A program made the position numbers and the translations under genes. A stretch of DNA of 64,000 bases from Alcanivorax sp. 24 (GTDB taxonomy: Bacteria > Pseudomonadota > Gammaproteobacteria > Pseudomonadales > Alcanivoracaceae): the NCBI RefSeq assembly GCF_004360225.1, contig NZ_SNUA01000004.1, positions 124,001 to 188,000 of the forward strand, read 5' to 3'. Under the pieces are notes generated by a model that did not search any database, was not told the origin of the DNA, and worked only from the letters and a program-made list of their open reading frames with translations. Numbering within the stretch: position 1 is the first letter of the stretch; each line of letters opens with the position of its first letter. Shown one piece after another: positions 8,948 to 18,592 of this stretch.

Positions 8948-9182
8948 TTAGCGCTCCCACACAAATTTGCTACAGCCTGTGGGGAATCGATTACCATCCC
9001 ATGGCATTGGCATGGCAGGATTATTGCATTTTCCTCATTGGCCCACCGGGCATCACATCGCTTTGGTTTGGGCATCGCATCCATCACGGGTTTTAAGGCA
9101 CTATCTTTTTAGTAACGATCCGAGTTTCCATGTGGTATCACCGCGCCTTCAGACGGCCCTGGCATAACAAAAAGGGGATGGC

Positions 9183-10556
9183 ATGAAATCACTGAGTCCC
9201 GTGGACCAGCTCTTTCTGTGGCTGGAGAAGCGCCAGCAACCCATGCACGTGGCCGGGTTGCAGTTGTTCTCGTTTCCCGAGGATGCCGGGCCCAAGTACG
9301 TTAGCGAACTGGCCCAGTCGATCCGCGACTATTGCTGCCCCGAGCCCCCGTTCAATCAGCGTCTGACCCGCCGTTTCGGCCAGTATTTCTGGACCGAGGA
9401 CAAGCAGTTCGACATCGATCACCACTTCCGCCACGAGGCGCTGCCCAAACCGGGCCGAATTCGTGAACTGTTGTCACTGGTGTCCGCCGAACACTCCAAC
9501 CTGCTGGACCGGGAACGGCCGCTGTGGGAGGCCCATCTGATCGAAGGGATTCGCGGACGCCAGTTTGCCCTCTACACCAAGGTGCACCACTCCGTGGTCG
9601 ATGGTATCTCCGCTATGCGCATGGGCATGCGGGCGCTGTCCAAGGATCCGCATGAGCGGGACCTGCCGCCAGTGTGGGCCTATAAACCCGAGAAAAAACA
9701 ACGCTCTCTGCCCAGCAATCCGGTGGACGCCATGAGCAGCCTGGCACGCCTGACCGCCGGTGTGAGCAAGCAGGTGGCCACGGTGCCGGCGCTGGCGCGG
9801 GAACTGTACAAGGTCAGCCAGAAAGCCAAGACCGATCCGAACTACGTTTCCATCTTTCAGGCGCCGGACACCATGCTGAATCAGTGCATTACCGGCTCCC
9901 GTCGTTTCGCCGCGCAAAGCTTTCCCTTGTCACGTCTGCGCAAGCTGGCCGGCACCTTCAATTGCACCATCAACGATCTGGTATTGAGCATGTGCGGCCA
10001 TGCATTGCGTGAATATCTGATCGGCCAGAACGCCCTGCCGGACCAGCCGCTGATCGCCATGGTGCCACTCTCCTTGCGTAAGGACGACAGCGCGGGCGGC
10101 AATCAGATCGGCTTGATTCTGGCCAATCTGGGCACCCATGTGTGTGATCCGGCCAATCGCCTCCGTATCGTCCAGGCCTCGGTAAAAGACGCCAAACGGC
10201 GCTTCGCTCAAATGAGCCCGGAGGAAATTCTCAATTTCACCGCCTTGAGCATGGCCCCCACCGGTCTCAACCTGCTCACCGGTCTTGCACCAAAGTGGCG
10301 CGCGTTCAATGTAATTATCTCCAATGTCCCCGGGCCACGGGAGCCGTTGTATTGGAACGGCGCCCGCCTGCGCGGCATGTACCCGGTATCGGTGGTGCTG
10401 GACCGGATCGCCCTCAACATCACCTTGACCAGTTACCAGGATCAGTTGGAATTCGGCCTGATCGCCTGCCGCCGGACCCTGCCTTCCATGCAGCGCCTGC
10501 TGGATTATCTGGAAAATTCCGTGCGAGAACTGGAGATCGCCGCCGGTTTCAAATAG
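9183..10556 (+). CDS. atfA1: Wax ester synthase/acyl-CoA:diacylglycerol acyltransferase (WS/DGAT)
   Basis: Makes wax esters from fatty alcohol plus acyl-CoA, and triacylglycerol from diacylglycerol plus acyl-CoA, at the cytoplasmic membrane and lipid-inclusion surface. The 457 residues match the bacterial family length. The catalytic HHxxxDG motif is HHSVVDG at residues 135-141, preceded by the PLW motif near 113, and the conserved NVIISNVPGP lies near residue 380. The sequence follows what I recall of A. borkumensis AtfA1 almost throughout (for example MHVAGLQLFSFPE and RRTLPSMQRLLDYLE), which supports the organism call. ATG 9183 has AAGGGG upstream. It is monocistronic, with a cold-shock gene downstream after 228 bp. 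Storage-lipid synthesis under nitrogen limitation is the known role. Confidence 0.96.
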   Translation: MKSLSPVDQLFLWLEKRQQPMHVAGLQLFSFPEDAGPKYVSELAQSIRDYCCPEPPFNQRLTRRFGQYFWTEDKQFDIDHHFRHEALPKPGRIRELLSLVSAEHSNLLDRERPLWEAHLIEGIRGRQFALYTKVHHSVVDGISAMRMGMRALSKDPHERDLPPVWAYKPEKKQRSLPSNPVDAMSSLARLTAGVSKQVATVPALARELYKVSQKAKTDPNYVSIFQAPDTMLNQCITGSRRFAAQSFPLSRLRKLAGTFNCTINDLVLSMCGHALREYLIGQNALPDQPLIAMVPLSLRKDDSAGGNQIGLILANLGTHVCDPANRLRIVQASVKDAKRRFAQMSPEEILNFTALSMAPTGLNLLTGLAPKWRAFNVIISNVPGPREPLYWNGARLRGMYPVSVVLDRIALNITLTSYQDQLEFGLIACRRTLPSMQRLLDYLENSVRELEIAAGFK

Positions 10557-10784
10557 AAACCAACATGGCGCCGCCGCCAACCGCCTTCCCGCCAGGGATC
10601 ACGGTTACAAAAAAATCAGTGGTGCCGGCTGGAAAAGGGGAGTAGAGTCGGAAGGGCTGCAGATTCAGGCAGTGGTGGTTTGTTTTGGTAGTTGCCTTCC
10701 CCCGCGCGAAGCTGAGAAGTCTCCGAACACCCTCCTCCGGTTTGCAAGCAAAACCCTATGTAAAGTTTTGAGGTATAGATTCAC
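10557..10784 (+). promoter_or_regulatory. Promoter and long 5' leader of the cold-shock gene
   Basis: A 228-bp non-coding stretch separates the WS/DGAT stop from the cold-shock ATG. Its last part is AT-richer (for example TATGTAAAG near 10758) and ends with GAGG before the start codon. Long leaders that refold with temperature are typical of cspA-type genes. I cannot assign exact promoter boxes. Confidence 0.35.
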
Positions 10785-10988
10785 ATGGCTACTGGTACCG
10801 TTAAATGGTTCAACGAGTCCAAAGGGTTCGGTTTCATCTCCCAGGACGACGGTGGTGCGGACGTATTCGTTCACTTCAGCGCGATCCAAGGCTCCGGGTT
10901 CCGTACCCTGGCTGAAGGTCAGAAAGTTTCCTTCGATATCCAGCAGGGCCCGAAAGGTCCTCAGGCAGCTAACGTAGAAGCCGGCTAA
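10785..10988 (+). CDS. Cold-shock protein (CspA family)
   Basis: A 67-residue single cold-shock domain that binds single-stranded RNA/DNA and acts as an RNA chaperone or antiterminator in the cytoplasm. Both nucleic-acid-binding motifs are intact: RNP1 KGFGFISQ (about residues 15-22) and RNP2 VFVHF (about 30-34). The start [16 protein letters not shown] is canonical. It has a long leader, its own rho-independent terminator at 11011-11031, and no operon partner. Whether this copy is cold-induced or constitutive cannot be decided from the sequence. Confidence 0.95.
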   Translation: MATGTVKWFNESKGFGFISQDDGGADVFVHFSAIQGSGFRTLAEGQKVSFDIQQGPKGPQAANVEAG

Positions 10989-11010
10989 GGCTTCTTAGTA
11001 CGCTGGAAAG

Positions 11011-11031
11011 CCCCGCCTCGCGCGGGGTTTT
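11011..11031 (+). terminator. Rho-independent terminator of the cold-shock gene
   Basis: A six-base-pair GC stem (CCCCGC 11011-11016 with GCGGGG 11022-11027) with a five-base loop is followed directly by TTTT. It starts 22 bp after the stop codon. Confidence 0.88.
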
Positions 11032-11195
11032 CATATTAAGGACTCAAGGCGACGGCAAAAGCCGGACCGTCGGATTCTTCTTTTTTGTTTTCCAATCTCT
11101 CCTTTGCTCCGGACAACCTGTCCGCCGCGGCAACTTGACGGCCCTGCCACGCCCCTCTGTATAACAACGACAATCGACAAAGCCGGACAGAGACC

Positions 11196-12293
11196 ATGAC
11201 GATTACCCTGTATGGCGGTGAAGTCAGCTACTTCACTGGCAAAGTCCGCGCCTACCTGCGCTGGGCGGATCTTCCGTTCGAGGAAGTGATCGCCAGTGCC
11301 GACGTTTACAGACAGATCATTCTCCCGTCCGTGGGCGTGCCGGTGATTCCGGTACTGCGCACCCAAAGCGGCGAGATCCTGCAAGACACCACAGTCATCA
11401 TTGATACCCTGGACCAGGACCGCGCCACCAGCCCGCCTTCCGTCTATCCCGCCACTCCGATTCGCAAGCTGGTCGCTCTGATGCTGGAAACCTACGGGGA
11501 TGAATGGCTGGTGATTCCGGCCATGCACTACCGCTGGCACTATGATCGCGAATGGGCAATGGGCGAATTCGGCGCTCTCAACGCGCCCCGGGCCTCCGCC
11601 GAAGAACAGTACAAAATTGGTAGCAAGCTGGCCACGCCTTTCTCCAACGCCGCATCACTATTGGGCGCCACGCCGGACATGATGGCCGCGGTGGAACGTG
11701 CCTATGAAGCGCTACTGGCGGAGCTGGATGCCCATTTCGCCTCGTCACCGGCGCTGCTTGGGGACCAGGCCACCATGGCCGACTTTGGTCTGATTGGCCC
11801 GCTCTATGCCCATCTCTACCGCGATCCCACACCTGGCAAGCTAATGCGTGGGCTGGCGCCGAACGTGACACGCTGGGTGGAGGAGCTGCAGTTTCAGCCA
11901 CGGCGATTGAGGCAGCCGCTGGACGACGGCGATGACATTCCCGCCACGCTGCTGCCGGTTCTGCGCCGTATGGCCCGGGAACAGTTGCCGCCTTTGGTGG
12001 ACGCCGCCGGCAAGGTCAGCGCCTGGATGGTGGAACATCCCGGCGAGCCTCTGCCCCGAACCCTCGGGAAGCACGGGTTTGAACTGGAAGGCCGCCACGG
12101 AGAAAGAATCCTGCGCCCCTACAGTCTGTGGATGGTGCAGCGGATTCGCGATCACCTGAAGGGAATGGAGCCGGCGGCCCGGGAACAGGCCGATGCCTTT
12201 TTACGTTCGATTGGCGCCGACGCCTTGATTGAGTTTCCAGACCCGCCAAGACTGGCCCGGGACAAATTGTCCGTGCGACCAGCCGGGAGTTGA
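11196..12293 (+). CDS. Glutathione S-transferase-family protein with extended C terminus
   Basis: A 365-residue protein. Residues 1-80 form a thioredoxin-like GST N-terminal domain (MTITLYGGEVSYFTGKVRAYL, then VGVPVIPVL with the cis-Pro and GEILQDTTVIIDTLD with the glutathione-binding acidic/Ser-like position). Residues about 110-230 form the helical GST C-terminal domain (LLGDQATMADFGLIGPLYAHLYRDP). Some 130 further residues follow, which is unusual for a GST of 200-230 residues. The substrate is unknown, and a detoxification or disulfide-related role is only a family inference. It stands alone, convergent with gdhA, and lacks an obvious N-terminal catalytic Cys. Confidence 0.8.
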   Translation: MTITLYGGEVSYFTGKVRAYLRWADLPFEEVIASADVYRQIILPSVGVPVIPVLRTQSGEILQDTTVIIDTLDQDRATSPPSVYPATPIRKLVALMLETYGDEWLVIPAMHYRWHYDREWAMGEFGALNAPRASAEEQYKIGSKLATPFSNAASLLGATPDMMAAVERAYEALLAELDAHFASSPALLGDQATMADFGLIGPLYAHLYRDPTPGKLMRGLAPNVTRWVEELQFQPRRLRQPLDDGDDIPATLLPVLRRMAREQLPPLVDAAGKVSAWMVEHPGEPLPRTLGKHGFELEGRHGERILRPYSLWMVQRIRDHLKGMEPAAREQADAFLRSIGADALIEFPDPPRLARDKLSVRPAGS

Positions 12294-12346
12294 GGGCCGC
12301 CGAATCGCTCGTCCGTACAAGCGGCGACAGCCCTGCCTTTAGCGGA

Positions 12347-13687
12347 TCAGACCACGCCCTGGCGCAGCATCGCCTCCGCCACCCGCACGAAGCCGGCCAC
12401 ACTGGCCCCCTGGACATAATCCGGGCGCTTGCCCTGGCCACCATACTCCAGGCACTTATGGTGGATGCGCGACATGATGTCGTGCAAACGCCGGTCCACT
12501 TCTTCACGGCTCCAGGGATGACGCAGGCTGTTTTGACTCATCTCCAGACCGCTTACCGCCACACCGCCGGCGTTGGCGGCCTTGCCGGGTCCGTAACCGA
12601 CACCGTGGCTCACTAAATGGGCAATCGCCTCCGTGGTGGTGGGCATATTGGCGCCCTCCGCCACCCAGCGGCAGCCGTTTTCCACCAGAACACGGGCGTC
12701 CTGTTCATCCAGTTCATTCTGGGTGGCGCAGGGCAAGGCAATGTCACAGGGGAACCGCCAGGGCTTGATGCCGCTTTCGTAGGTCAGACCATCGTGGTGT
12801 TCCGGCAGTTGATGGAGACGACCACCTTCCTCCTGGAGCCGATCAAGAGTCTCCAGATGTTCCTGAGTCAGCCCGTTGGGAGCATGCAAGGCACCACGGG
12901 AATCGGACAAAGTGATGACCGTGGCGCCTTCCGCCAACGCTTTCTCCGCCGCGTAGCGAGCCACGTTACCAGCGCCGGACACCGCTATCCGCCGCCCCTC
13001 CAGGGACTCTTGCTGTTCCTGAAGCATGTATTGAAGGAAATACACCAACCCATAGCCGGTGGCTTCGGTGCGCAGCAGGCTGCCGCCGAAGACCGGCGAT
13101 TTGCCGGTGATGGCACCGCTGTCGTGGGAGCGGTTCAGTTTCCGGTACATACCAAACAAGTAGCCGATTTCCCGGGCTCCGACACCAATATCTCCGGCCG
13201 GGACGTCGACGTCGGAACCGATATGATCGAACAGTTCCGCCATAAAGGCCTGACAGAATCGCATGATCTCGCCATCGGAACGGCCATGGGGATCAAAATC
13301 CGCCCCCCCTTTACCGGATCCCAGGGGCAGGTCGGTTAATGCATTCTTGATGGTCTGTTCCAGAGCCAGGAAACGCAGGACATCGAGATTCACCGACGGA
13401 TGGAAGCGCAATCCGCCTTTATAAGGGCCGAGAGAACCGTTCATTTGCACACGGAAGCCACGGTTCACCTGCACCCTCCCCTGATCATCCACCCAGGGTA
13501 CACGGAAAATGATCACCCGCTCCGGCTCCAGCAGGCGCGCGAACAAACTCGGATCCGCGTAGCGGGGCTGGTTCCGCAGGAACGGCGCCAGCCCTTCAAG
13601 CAGACCACCGGCCGCCTGGTGGAAGTAGGTTTGATGGGGATCTTTTTCCCGCAGTCCATTGATCAGGGTATCGATGTCTATAGTCAA
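12347..13687 (-). CDS. gdhA: NADP-specific glutamate dehydrogenase
   Basis: Catalyses reductive amination of 2-oxoglutarate with NADPH and ammonia in the cytoplasm. The 446-residue length fits the hexameric bacterial enzyme. The substrate-binding lysine region is PLGSGKGGADFDP, the catalytic segment is DVPAGDIGVGAREIGYLFG, and the dinucleotide fold is RIAVSGAGNVARYAAEKAL. ATG at 13687 follows GGAGA. It is the last gene of a leftward run, only 12 bp after the YgjP-type peptidase gene, so the two are probably co-transcribed. It is convergent with the GST-like gene. Confidence 0.95.
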   Translation of the reverse strand: MTIDIDTLINGLREKDPHQTYFHQAAGGLLEGLAPFLRNQPRYADPSLFARLLEPERVIIFRVPWVDDQGRVQVNRGFRVQMNGSLGPYKGGLRFHPSVNLDVLRFLALEQTIKNALTDLPLGSGKGGADFDPHGRSDGEIMRFCQAFMAELFDHIGSDVDVPAGDIGVGAREIGYLFGMYRKLNRSHDSGAITGKSPVFGGSLLRTEATGYGLVYFLQYMLQEQQESLEGRRIAVSGAGNVARYAAEKALAEGATVITLSDSRGALHAPNGLTQEHLETLDRLQEEGGRLHQLPEHHDGLTYESGIKPWRFPCDIALPCATQNELDEQDARVLVENGCRWVAEGANMPTTTEAIAHLVSHGVGYGPGKAANAGGVAVSGLEMSQNSLRHPWSREEVDRRLHDIMSRIHHKCLEYGGQGKRPDYVQGASVAGFVRVAEAMLRQGVV

Positions 13688-13699
13688 AGCCGTCTCCTT

Positions 13700-14362
13700 T
13701 TATTCAGGCAATATTTGATCCAATCGTTGTTTTCGACGCCGCCAGTCCGGCATGCGTCTATCCATCAGGTCATGGAATTGCGGTCCATGATGGGCGTACT
13801 CCAAGTGACAAAGTTCGTGCATTACCACGTAATCGATCACCTCAAGGTCGTAGCGCATCAGCGCCAGGTTCAGGTTGATGTACCCCCGCTGGGACAAAGA
13901 TCCCCAGCGAGTGCGCATTTTCTTGATCCTCAATACCGGCAATTCATGGCCACGGGCCGCGAACCAGTGGAATTGCCGTTCGATACTGTGCTGGAACTGG
14001 TCGCGCGCCTGTCGCCGCCACCAGGCTTCCACGGCTTCCCTGACCGTCTCCTCCAACGCCGGCGGCGGCACCGCCACGGTCAGAATATCCCCTTCCAGCT
14101 CCACCCGGGGTCTGGCCGCATGGGTAACCCGCAACCGCACCGGGCGGCCCAGGTGCGGCACGGTATCACCTTCCCGCCAATGCTGGCGAGGCCGGGCGCG
14201 CCAATAGGCCTGCTGGCGCCGGATCCAGTCCCGGTGTTCGTGCACGAAGTCATCGATGTGCCGGCGGCCGAGACGTAACGGCGCGCGGACTTCGACCTGG
14301 CCATCGGCCGCCACTCGTAAAGCCAGTGTACGTCGCTTGGAGCGAACCAGTTGATAATCCAT
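13700..14362 (-). CDS. YgjP-type M48-like metallopeptidase (DUF45/WLM-related)
   Basis: A 220-residue predicted zinc metallopeptidase. The zinc site is HELCHLEYAHHGPQFH (about residues 165-180), an HExxH with the third His ligand downstream. The family hallmark KKMRTRWGSLSQRGYINLNLALM lies just before it (about 140-162). No signal peptide or membrane segment is seen, so it should be cytoplasmic. In many bacteria the homologue sits beside type I restriction genes, but here it lies between an RND efflux operon (40 bp upstream) and gdhA. Its substrate is unknown. Confidence 0.9.
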   Translation of the reverse strand: MDYQLVRSKRRTLALRVAADGQVEVRAPLRLGRRHIDDFVHEHRDWIRRQQAYWRARPRQHWREGDTVPHLGRPVRLRVTHAARPRVELEGDILTVAVPPPALEETVREAVEAWWRRQARDQFQHSIERQFHWFAARGHELPVLRIKKMRTRWGSLSQRGYINLNLALMRYDLEVIDYVVMHELCHLEYAHHGPQFHDLMDRRMPDWRRRKQRLDQILPE

Positions 14363-14402
14363 GCGGGTTACCTGGAGATATCCGGTGCGGGACGGGGCCG
14401 GA

Positions 14403-17400
14403 TCAGCGATCCGTTTCCCGCCGCATTTGCGACGCCAGCTGCTGAGCCACCGCGTCCGCCGGGCGGGCGTAGGGGGCCAGCCACAGATAGAGCACGGGAA
14501 TAATGAACAGGGTCAGCACAGTGGCGAACAACAGGCCACCGAGAATCACCACCCCTATGGTCATGCGGCTTTCCGCTCCGGCACCGGTGGCCAGCACCAG
14601 GGGGACCGCGCCAAAGATGGTGGAAATACCCGTCATCAATACGGGCCGGAAGCGTAGAATAGCACCTTGATAGACCGCCTCACGTACCGCCAGCCCCTGG
14701 TCGCGCAGCTGATTGGCGAATTCGACGATAAGAATACCATTCTTGGCCATCAGTCCCACCAGCATCACCATACCGATCTGACTGTAGATATTCAGGCTGT
14801 TGCCGGTCACACGCAACGCCAGAATGGCGCCGGCGATCGCCAGGGGCACCGTCAGCATAATGATCAGCGGATGGATCCAGCTTTCGAATTGCGCCGCCAA
14901 TACCAGGAAGACGATCACCAGAGCCAGCAGGAACGTGATCAGGATTGCCGCGGAAGCCTCGGTGAATTCCTGGGCGACACCTTTATAGCTCAGGCGCGCT
15001 TCCAGCGGCAGGCTTTCCTGAACGGTCCGTTCGATGAAATCCAGCGCGCTGCCCAGATCATAGCCGGGGGCCAGATTCGCCGACAACGTCACCGCCGGCA
15101 GACGGTCCAGCCTTCTCAGCTCCGGCGCCGCCCCCAGGGTGCGCAGCTCCACCAGAGCGGACAGCGGAACCAGAGCGCCAGCGGCGGTGCGAACATAGAC
15201 CGCGTTAACGTCATCCGGAATACGCGCATCCTGTTCCCGCGCTTCCAGCAGGACGTCGTACTCGCGGCCACGATCGATATAGGTCGACGCGGTCAGGGTG
15301 GCGAACATGGCTTGCAGGGTCTGGCCCACTTCGGCGGCGGAAATACCGAAGTCCGCGGCCCGGTCCCGATTGATCACCACTTCAATCTGGGGCTGGGTTT
15401 CCTCGTAATCCGTGTCCACGCTCAACAGTTGAGGATTGGCGGCCATGGCGGCGCGCAGGGTCTCGCTCCAGCCCACCACGGATTCGTAATCCTGCCCCCC
15501 GATCACCACCTCCAGCTCCTGATCGAAACCGCTTTGCCCCAATCCCGGTGGATTAACGGCAAATACGCGCAGACCGGGCACGGTGGTGACTTCGCCGCGA
15601 ATGTCGTTAACGATGTCTTGCTGTCTCCGGTCCCGATCTTCCCACTGCTCCAGACGCACGATGCTGAAACCACGCTCGGTCTGCCCGCGAAAACCGACAA
15701 TGGATAACACCCGAACCGCCACCCCGTCCTCGATCAAAGGAAGCAGCCTTTCCTCCACTTTCTGAATATGGTGACTGGCGTATGCGGTACTGGATCCCTG
15801 GGGGGCGTTCGCCGACACGATGAACACACCCCGATCCTCGGTGGGGGCCAGTTCCCGGGACAGCTGGCTGAATACCCCCCCCGCGGCCACGCAGATCAGC
15901 ACCGAGATCACCACAATGGGAGCGGGTCGCCGCAGAGTCTTAGCCAATCTCGTCCCGTAGGCCTGGTTGAGTCCATTCAGCGCCCGGTTGAGCAGGTTGT
16001 TCTGTTCCTGCTTTTCCTGCTCAGGGGTGTGCGCGTGCAACCAGCGGGAGCACAGCATCGGAGCCAGGGACAACGCCACTATGCTGGAAATGATCACCGC
16101 CACTGCCAGGGTAAAACCGAACTCGCCAAACAGACGTCCGACATCGCCCCCCATGAAAGAGATCGGTACAAAGACCGCCACCAGAGTGGCGGTGGTGGCG
16201 ATGACCGCGAAGGCCACCTGCCGAGCCCCCAAGAAAGCGGCCACCAGACGACTTTCACCTTCGTCGATACGCCTCTGGATGTTCTCGAGCATGACGATGG
16301 CATCGTCCACCACCAGACCGATGGCCAGAATCAGCGCCAGCAACGTCAGCACGTTGATGGAAAATCCGAGAATCCCCAGACCAATGAACGCTCCCACGAT
16401 GGATACCGGAATCGTGACCGCCGGGATCAGTGTGGCGCGCAGATTGCCCAGGAAAACAAAAATGACCAGGATCACCAGCGTCACGCTCATCGCCAGGGTC
16501 ACCAGCACTTCCTTGATGGACGCGCGGATAAACAGGGATTCGTCGTGATTCACGTCCAGGCGGATGTCATCGGGCAGGTTATTGCGGACCGCCTCGATTT
16601 CTTCGCGGACATTGTTGGAAACGGTCACCGTGTTGGCCTTGGATTGGCGCACCACCCCGAGCCCAATGGCGGTCTTGCCGTTGGCGCGCAACACGGTGTC
16701 GTCGTTCTCCACGCCCAGCGCCACCCGCGCCACATCCCCCAACCGCAACAGATAATCACCCTGGCGGTGCACCACCATGTGGTTGAACTCTTCCACCGAG
16801 CCGAGCCGGCTGTCGGCGCGAACGGTAAAACTGCGGCTGTCGGAATCCAGGCGGCCGGCCGGTAATTCCACGTTGTTGGCGCGCAAAGCGTTATAGATGT
16901 CGGTGACGGTGACATCGTTGGCGGCCATGCGCTGGCGATCCAGCCATACCCGCATGGCATAGCGACGCTCACCGCCGATAATGACTTCGGACACCCCACC
17001 CAGAACGGCGAAACGGTCCACCAGCGAGCGTTCAGCGAAATCGGTCAGTTCCTGCGGCGCCAGACTGTCGCTACTGAGTGTGACCCACATGATGGGCCGG
17101 GCATCAGCGTCGGTCTTGGCGATAACCGGTGCTTCCGCTTCCTCCGGCAAACGATTGAGCACCCGCGACACCGCGTCGCGGACATCGTTGGCGGCGACAT
17201 CCAGATCCCGGTCCAGGTTGAACTCCACCGAGGTGCGGGCGGAACCCCGGCGGGAACGGGATTCAATGCGGCGGACCCCTTCCACGCCCGCGATGGCCCC
17301 TTCGATGACCTGGATGATCTGGGTATCAATGACCTCCGGCGCCGCTCCCGGGTATTCCACCGCCACCGACACCTCGGGGGGATCGATGTCCGGATATTCC

Positions 17401-17504
17401 CGCACTGGCAGCTTCATCAGGGCGCTGATGCCAAACACCACGATCAGCAAACTGATCACGGTGGCGAACACCGGGCGCTTGATGGAGACATCGCTGAGGA
17501 TCAT
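14403..17504 (-). CDS. RND-family efflux permease (HAE1/AcrB type)
   Basis: The inner-membrane proton-driven pump of a tripartite efflux system. At 1033 residues it has full family length, with twelve membrane segments in two repeats, each preceded by a large periplasmic loop. The start MILSDVSIKRPVFATVISLL is canonical and the proton-relay region of TM4 reads GLVVDDAIVMLENIQRR. Its ATG overlaps the TGA of the adaptor gene upstream (ATGA), showing translational coupling. No outer-membrane channel gene is attached, so it must borrow a TolC-like partner encoded elsewhere. It lacks a linked regulator. Substrate is unknown; solvent, drug or lipid export are the family options. Confidence 0.94.
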   Translation of the reverse strand: MILSDVSIKRPVFATVISLLIVVFGISALMKLPVREYPDIDPPEVSVAVEYPGAAPEVIDTQIIQVIEGAIAGVEGVRRIESRSRRGSARTSVEFNLDRDLDVAANDVRDAVSRVLNRLPEEAEAPVIAKTDADARPIMWVTLSSDSLAPQELTDFAERSLVDRFAVLGGVSEVIIGGERRYAMRVWLDRQRMAANDVTVTDIYNALRANNVELPAGRLDSDSRSFTVRADSRLGSVEEFNHMVVHRQGDYLLRLGDVARVALGVENDDTVLRANGKTAIGLGVVRQSKANTVTVSNNVREEIEAVRNNLPDDIRLDVNHDESLFIRASIKEVLVTLAMSVTLVILVIFVFLGNLRATLIPAVTIPVSIVGAFIGLGILGFSINVLTLLALILAIGLVVDDAIVMLENIQRRIDEGESRLVAAFLGARQVAFAVIATTATLVAVFVPISFMGGDVGRLFGEFGFTLAVAVIISSIVALSLAPMLCSRWLHAHTPEQEKQEQNNLLNRALNGLNQAYGTRLAKTLRRPAPIVVISVLICVAAGGVFSQLSRELAPTEDRGVFIVSANAPQGSSTAYASHHIQKVEERLLPLIEDGVAVRVLSIVGFRGQTERGFSIVRLEQWEDRDRRQQDIVNDIRGEVTTVPGLRVFAVNPPGLGQSGFDQELEVVIGGQDYESVVGWSETLRAAMAANPQLLSVDTDYEETQPQIEVVINRDRAADFGISAAEVGQTLQAMFATLTASTYIDRGREYDVLLEAREQDARIPDDVNAVYVRTAAGALVPLSALVELRTLGAAPELRRLDRLPAVTLSANLAPGYDLGSALDFIERTVQESLPLEARLSYKGVAQEFTEASAAILITFLLALVIVFLVLAAQFESWIHPLIIMLTVPLAIAGAILALRVTGNSLNIYSQIGMVMLVGLMAKNGILIVEFANQLRDQGLAVREAVYQGAILRFRPVLMTGISTIFGAVPLVLATGAGAESRMTIGVVILGGLLFATVLTLFIIPVLYLWLAPYARPADAVAQQLASQMRRETDR

Positions 17505-18592
17505 CAGGCACTGGTCTCCATCAGAACCCGCTGGGCCGGCAGCAGCGCCCCCTCATCCTCGACCACTTTCACCGGCGCGCCGCTGCCAAGCCGGCTGTGC
17601 CCGTTAACGATCACCGCGTCGTCATCGCTGAGTCCTTGTACCACTTCAACCCAGCCATCCCGGCGCCCGCCCAGCTCCACCGGCAACCGCAGAGCGGTGT
17701 CGTCCTCAGCCACCACGAACACGAAGTTCTGCGCGCCCTGGGCGACAATCGCCTGTTCCGGAACCAGCAGGGCCTGATGCTGACTGAGCAGGATATCGAT
17801 CTGCAGCAACTGCCCTGGTCGCAACAGACCGTCACTGTTGTCCAGGCTGCCTTTTACCGACAGCGTCCGGCTGGCGGCATTGACGCGGGAATCCAGCAGC
17901 GTGACCTTGCCCTGGAAAAGGCGTTCCGGGTAGCTGTCGCTGGACACCATCAGCACCAGCCCAGGCTTCACCCGGGCCAGATACCGTTCCGGCACCTCGA
18001 AGGTCACCTCCAGATTACGCACGCTGTCCAGGGTGACCACCGGTGTGCCGGGTTGCAGATAGGCTCCGGGGTCAACCTGGCGCAACCCGACCACGCCTTC
18101 GAAGGGCGCGCGAATCTGATGCTTTTCGTGGGTCGCCCGTGCTACCCGCAAGGCCGCCTGGGCCGCCTCCATGCCATTCTTCAGATTGTCCACCTCGGCC
18201 TGGGAAATAGCGCGGCTGTTGATCAGGCGGGAAGCACGCTGATAATCGGACAGCGCCCGCTGGTATTCGGCGCGCAACCGGTCGCGCTCGCCTTTCGCCT
18301 GGCGGTCATCCAACTCCACCAGCAGGTCACCGGCGTCAACGGCCTGCCCTTCCCGGAAATGCAGCTGCATTACCCGGCCCTCGACTTCAGCGGACAGCAC
18401 CACGGCCCGGGTAGCACGGGCATTGCCCACCACCTCCACCTTTTCCGTCAGAGGACGTACCAGAGCCGCAATTACATTGACCGTAGTCGCCGGCCGGGTC
18501 CCCGCCGTCACTGGCTCTTCAGCCCGCCACCACCAGAACAGCGCCACCGCTGCCACCACGATCACCACCACAAAGGCGCCCACACGCACCAT
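17504..18592 (-). CDS. RND periplasmic adaptor (membrane fusion protein)
   Basis: Links the RND pump to an outer-membrane channel. The 362-residue product has one N-terminal membrane anchor (about residues 5-25, FVVVIVVAAVALFWWW), then a lipoyl half-motif (VVLSAEVEGRVMQLHFREGQAVDAGDLLVELD), an alpha-hairpin, the second lipoyl half (HQIRAPFEGVVGLRQVDPGAYLQPG) and beta-barrel and membrane-proximal domains. There is no lipobox, so it is anchored by the transmembrane helix. GGAGAAC precedes the ATG at 18592. It is first in the operon, coupled to the pump gene. Confidence 0.92.
   Translation of the reverse strand: MVRVGAFVVVIVVAAVALFWWWRAEEPVTAGTRPATTVNVIAALVRPLTEKVEVVGNARATRAVVLSAEVEGRVMQLHFREGQAVDAGDLLVELDDRQAKGERDRLRAEYQRALSDYQRASRLINSRAISQAEVDNLKNGMEAAQAALRVARATHEKHQIRAPFEGVVGLRQVDPGAYLQPGTPVVTLDSVRNLEVTFEVPERYLARVKPGLVLMVSSDSYPERLFQGKVTLLDSRVNAASRTLSVKGSLDNSDGLLRPGQLLQIDILLSQHQALLVPEQAIVAQGAQNFVFVVAEDDTALRLPVELGGRRDGWVEVVQGLSDDDAVIVNGHSRLGSGAPVKVVEDEGALLPAQRVLMETSA

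Noticed and set aside
8948-8985. Another REP element upstream of the nuclease (CTCCCACAC with CTGTGGGGA)
   Set aside because: The arms pair over only about seven bases with an offset; if it belongs to the family it is too degraded to claim.
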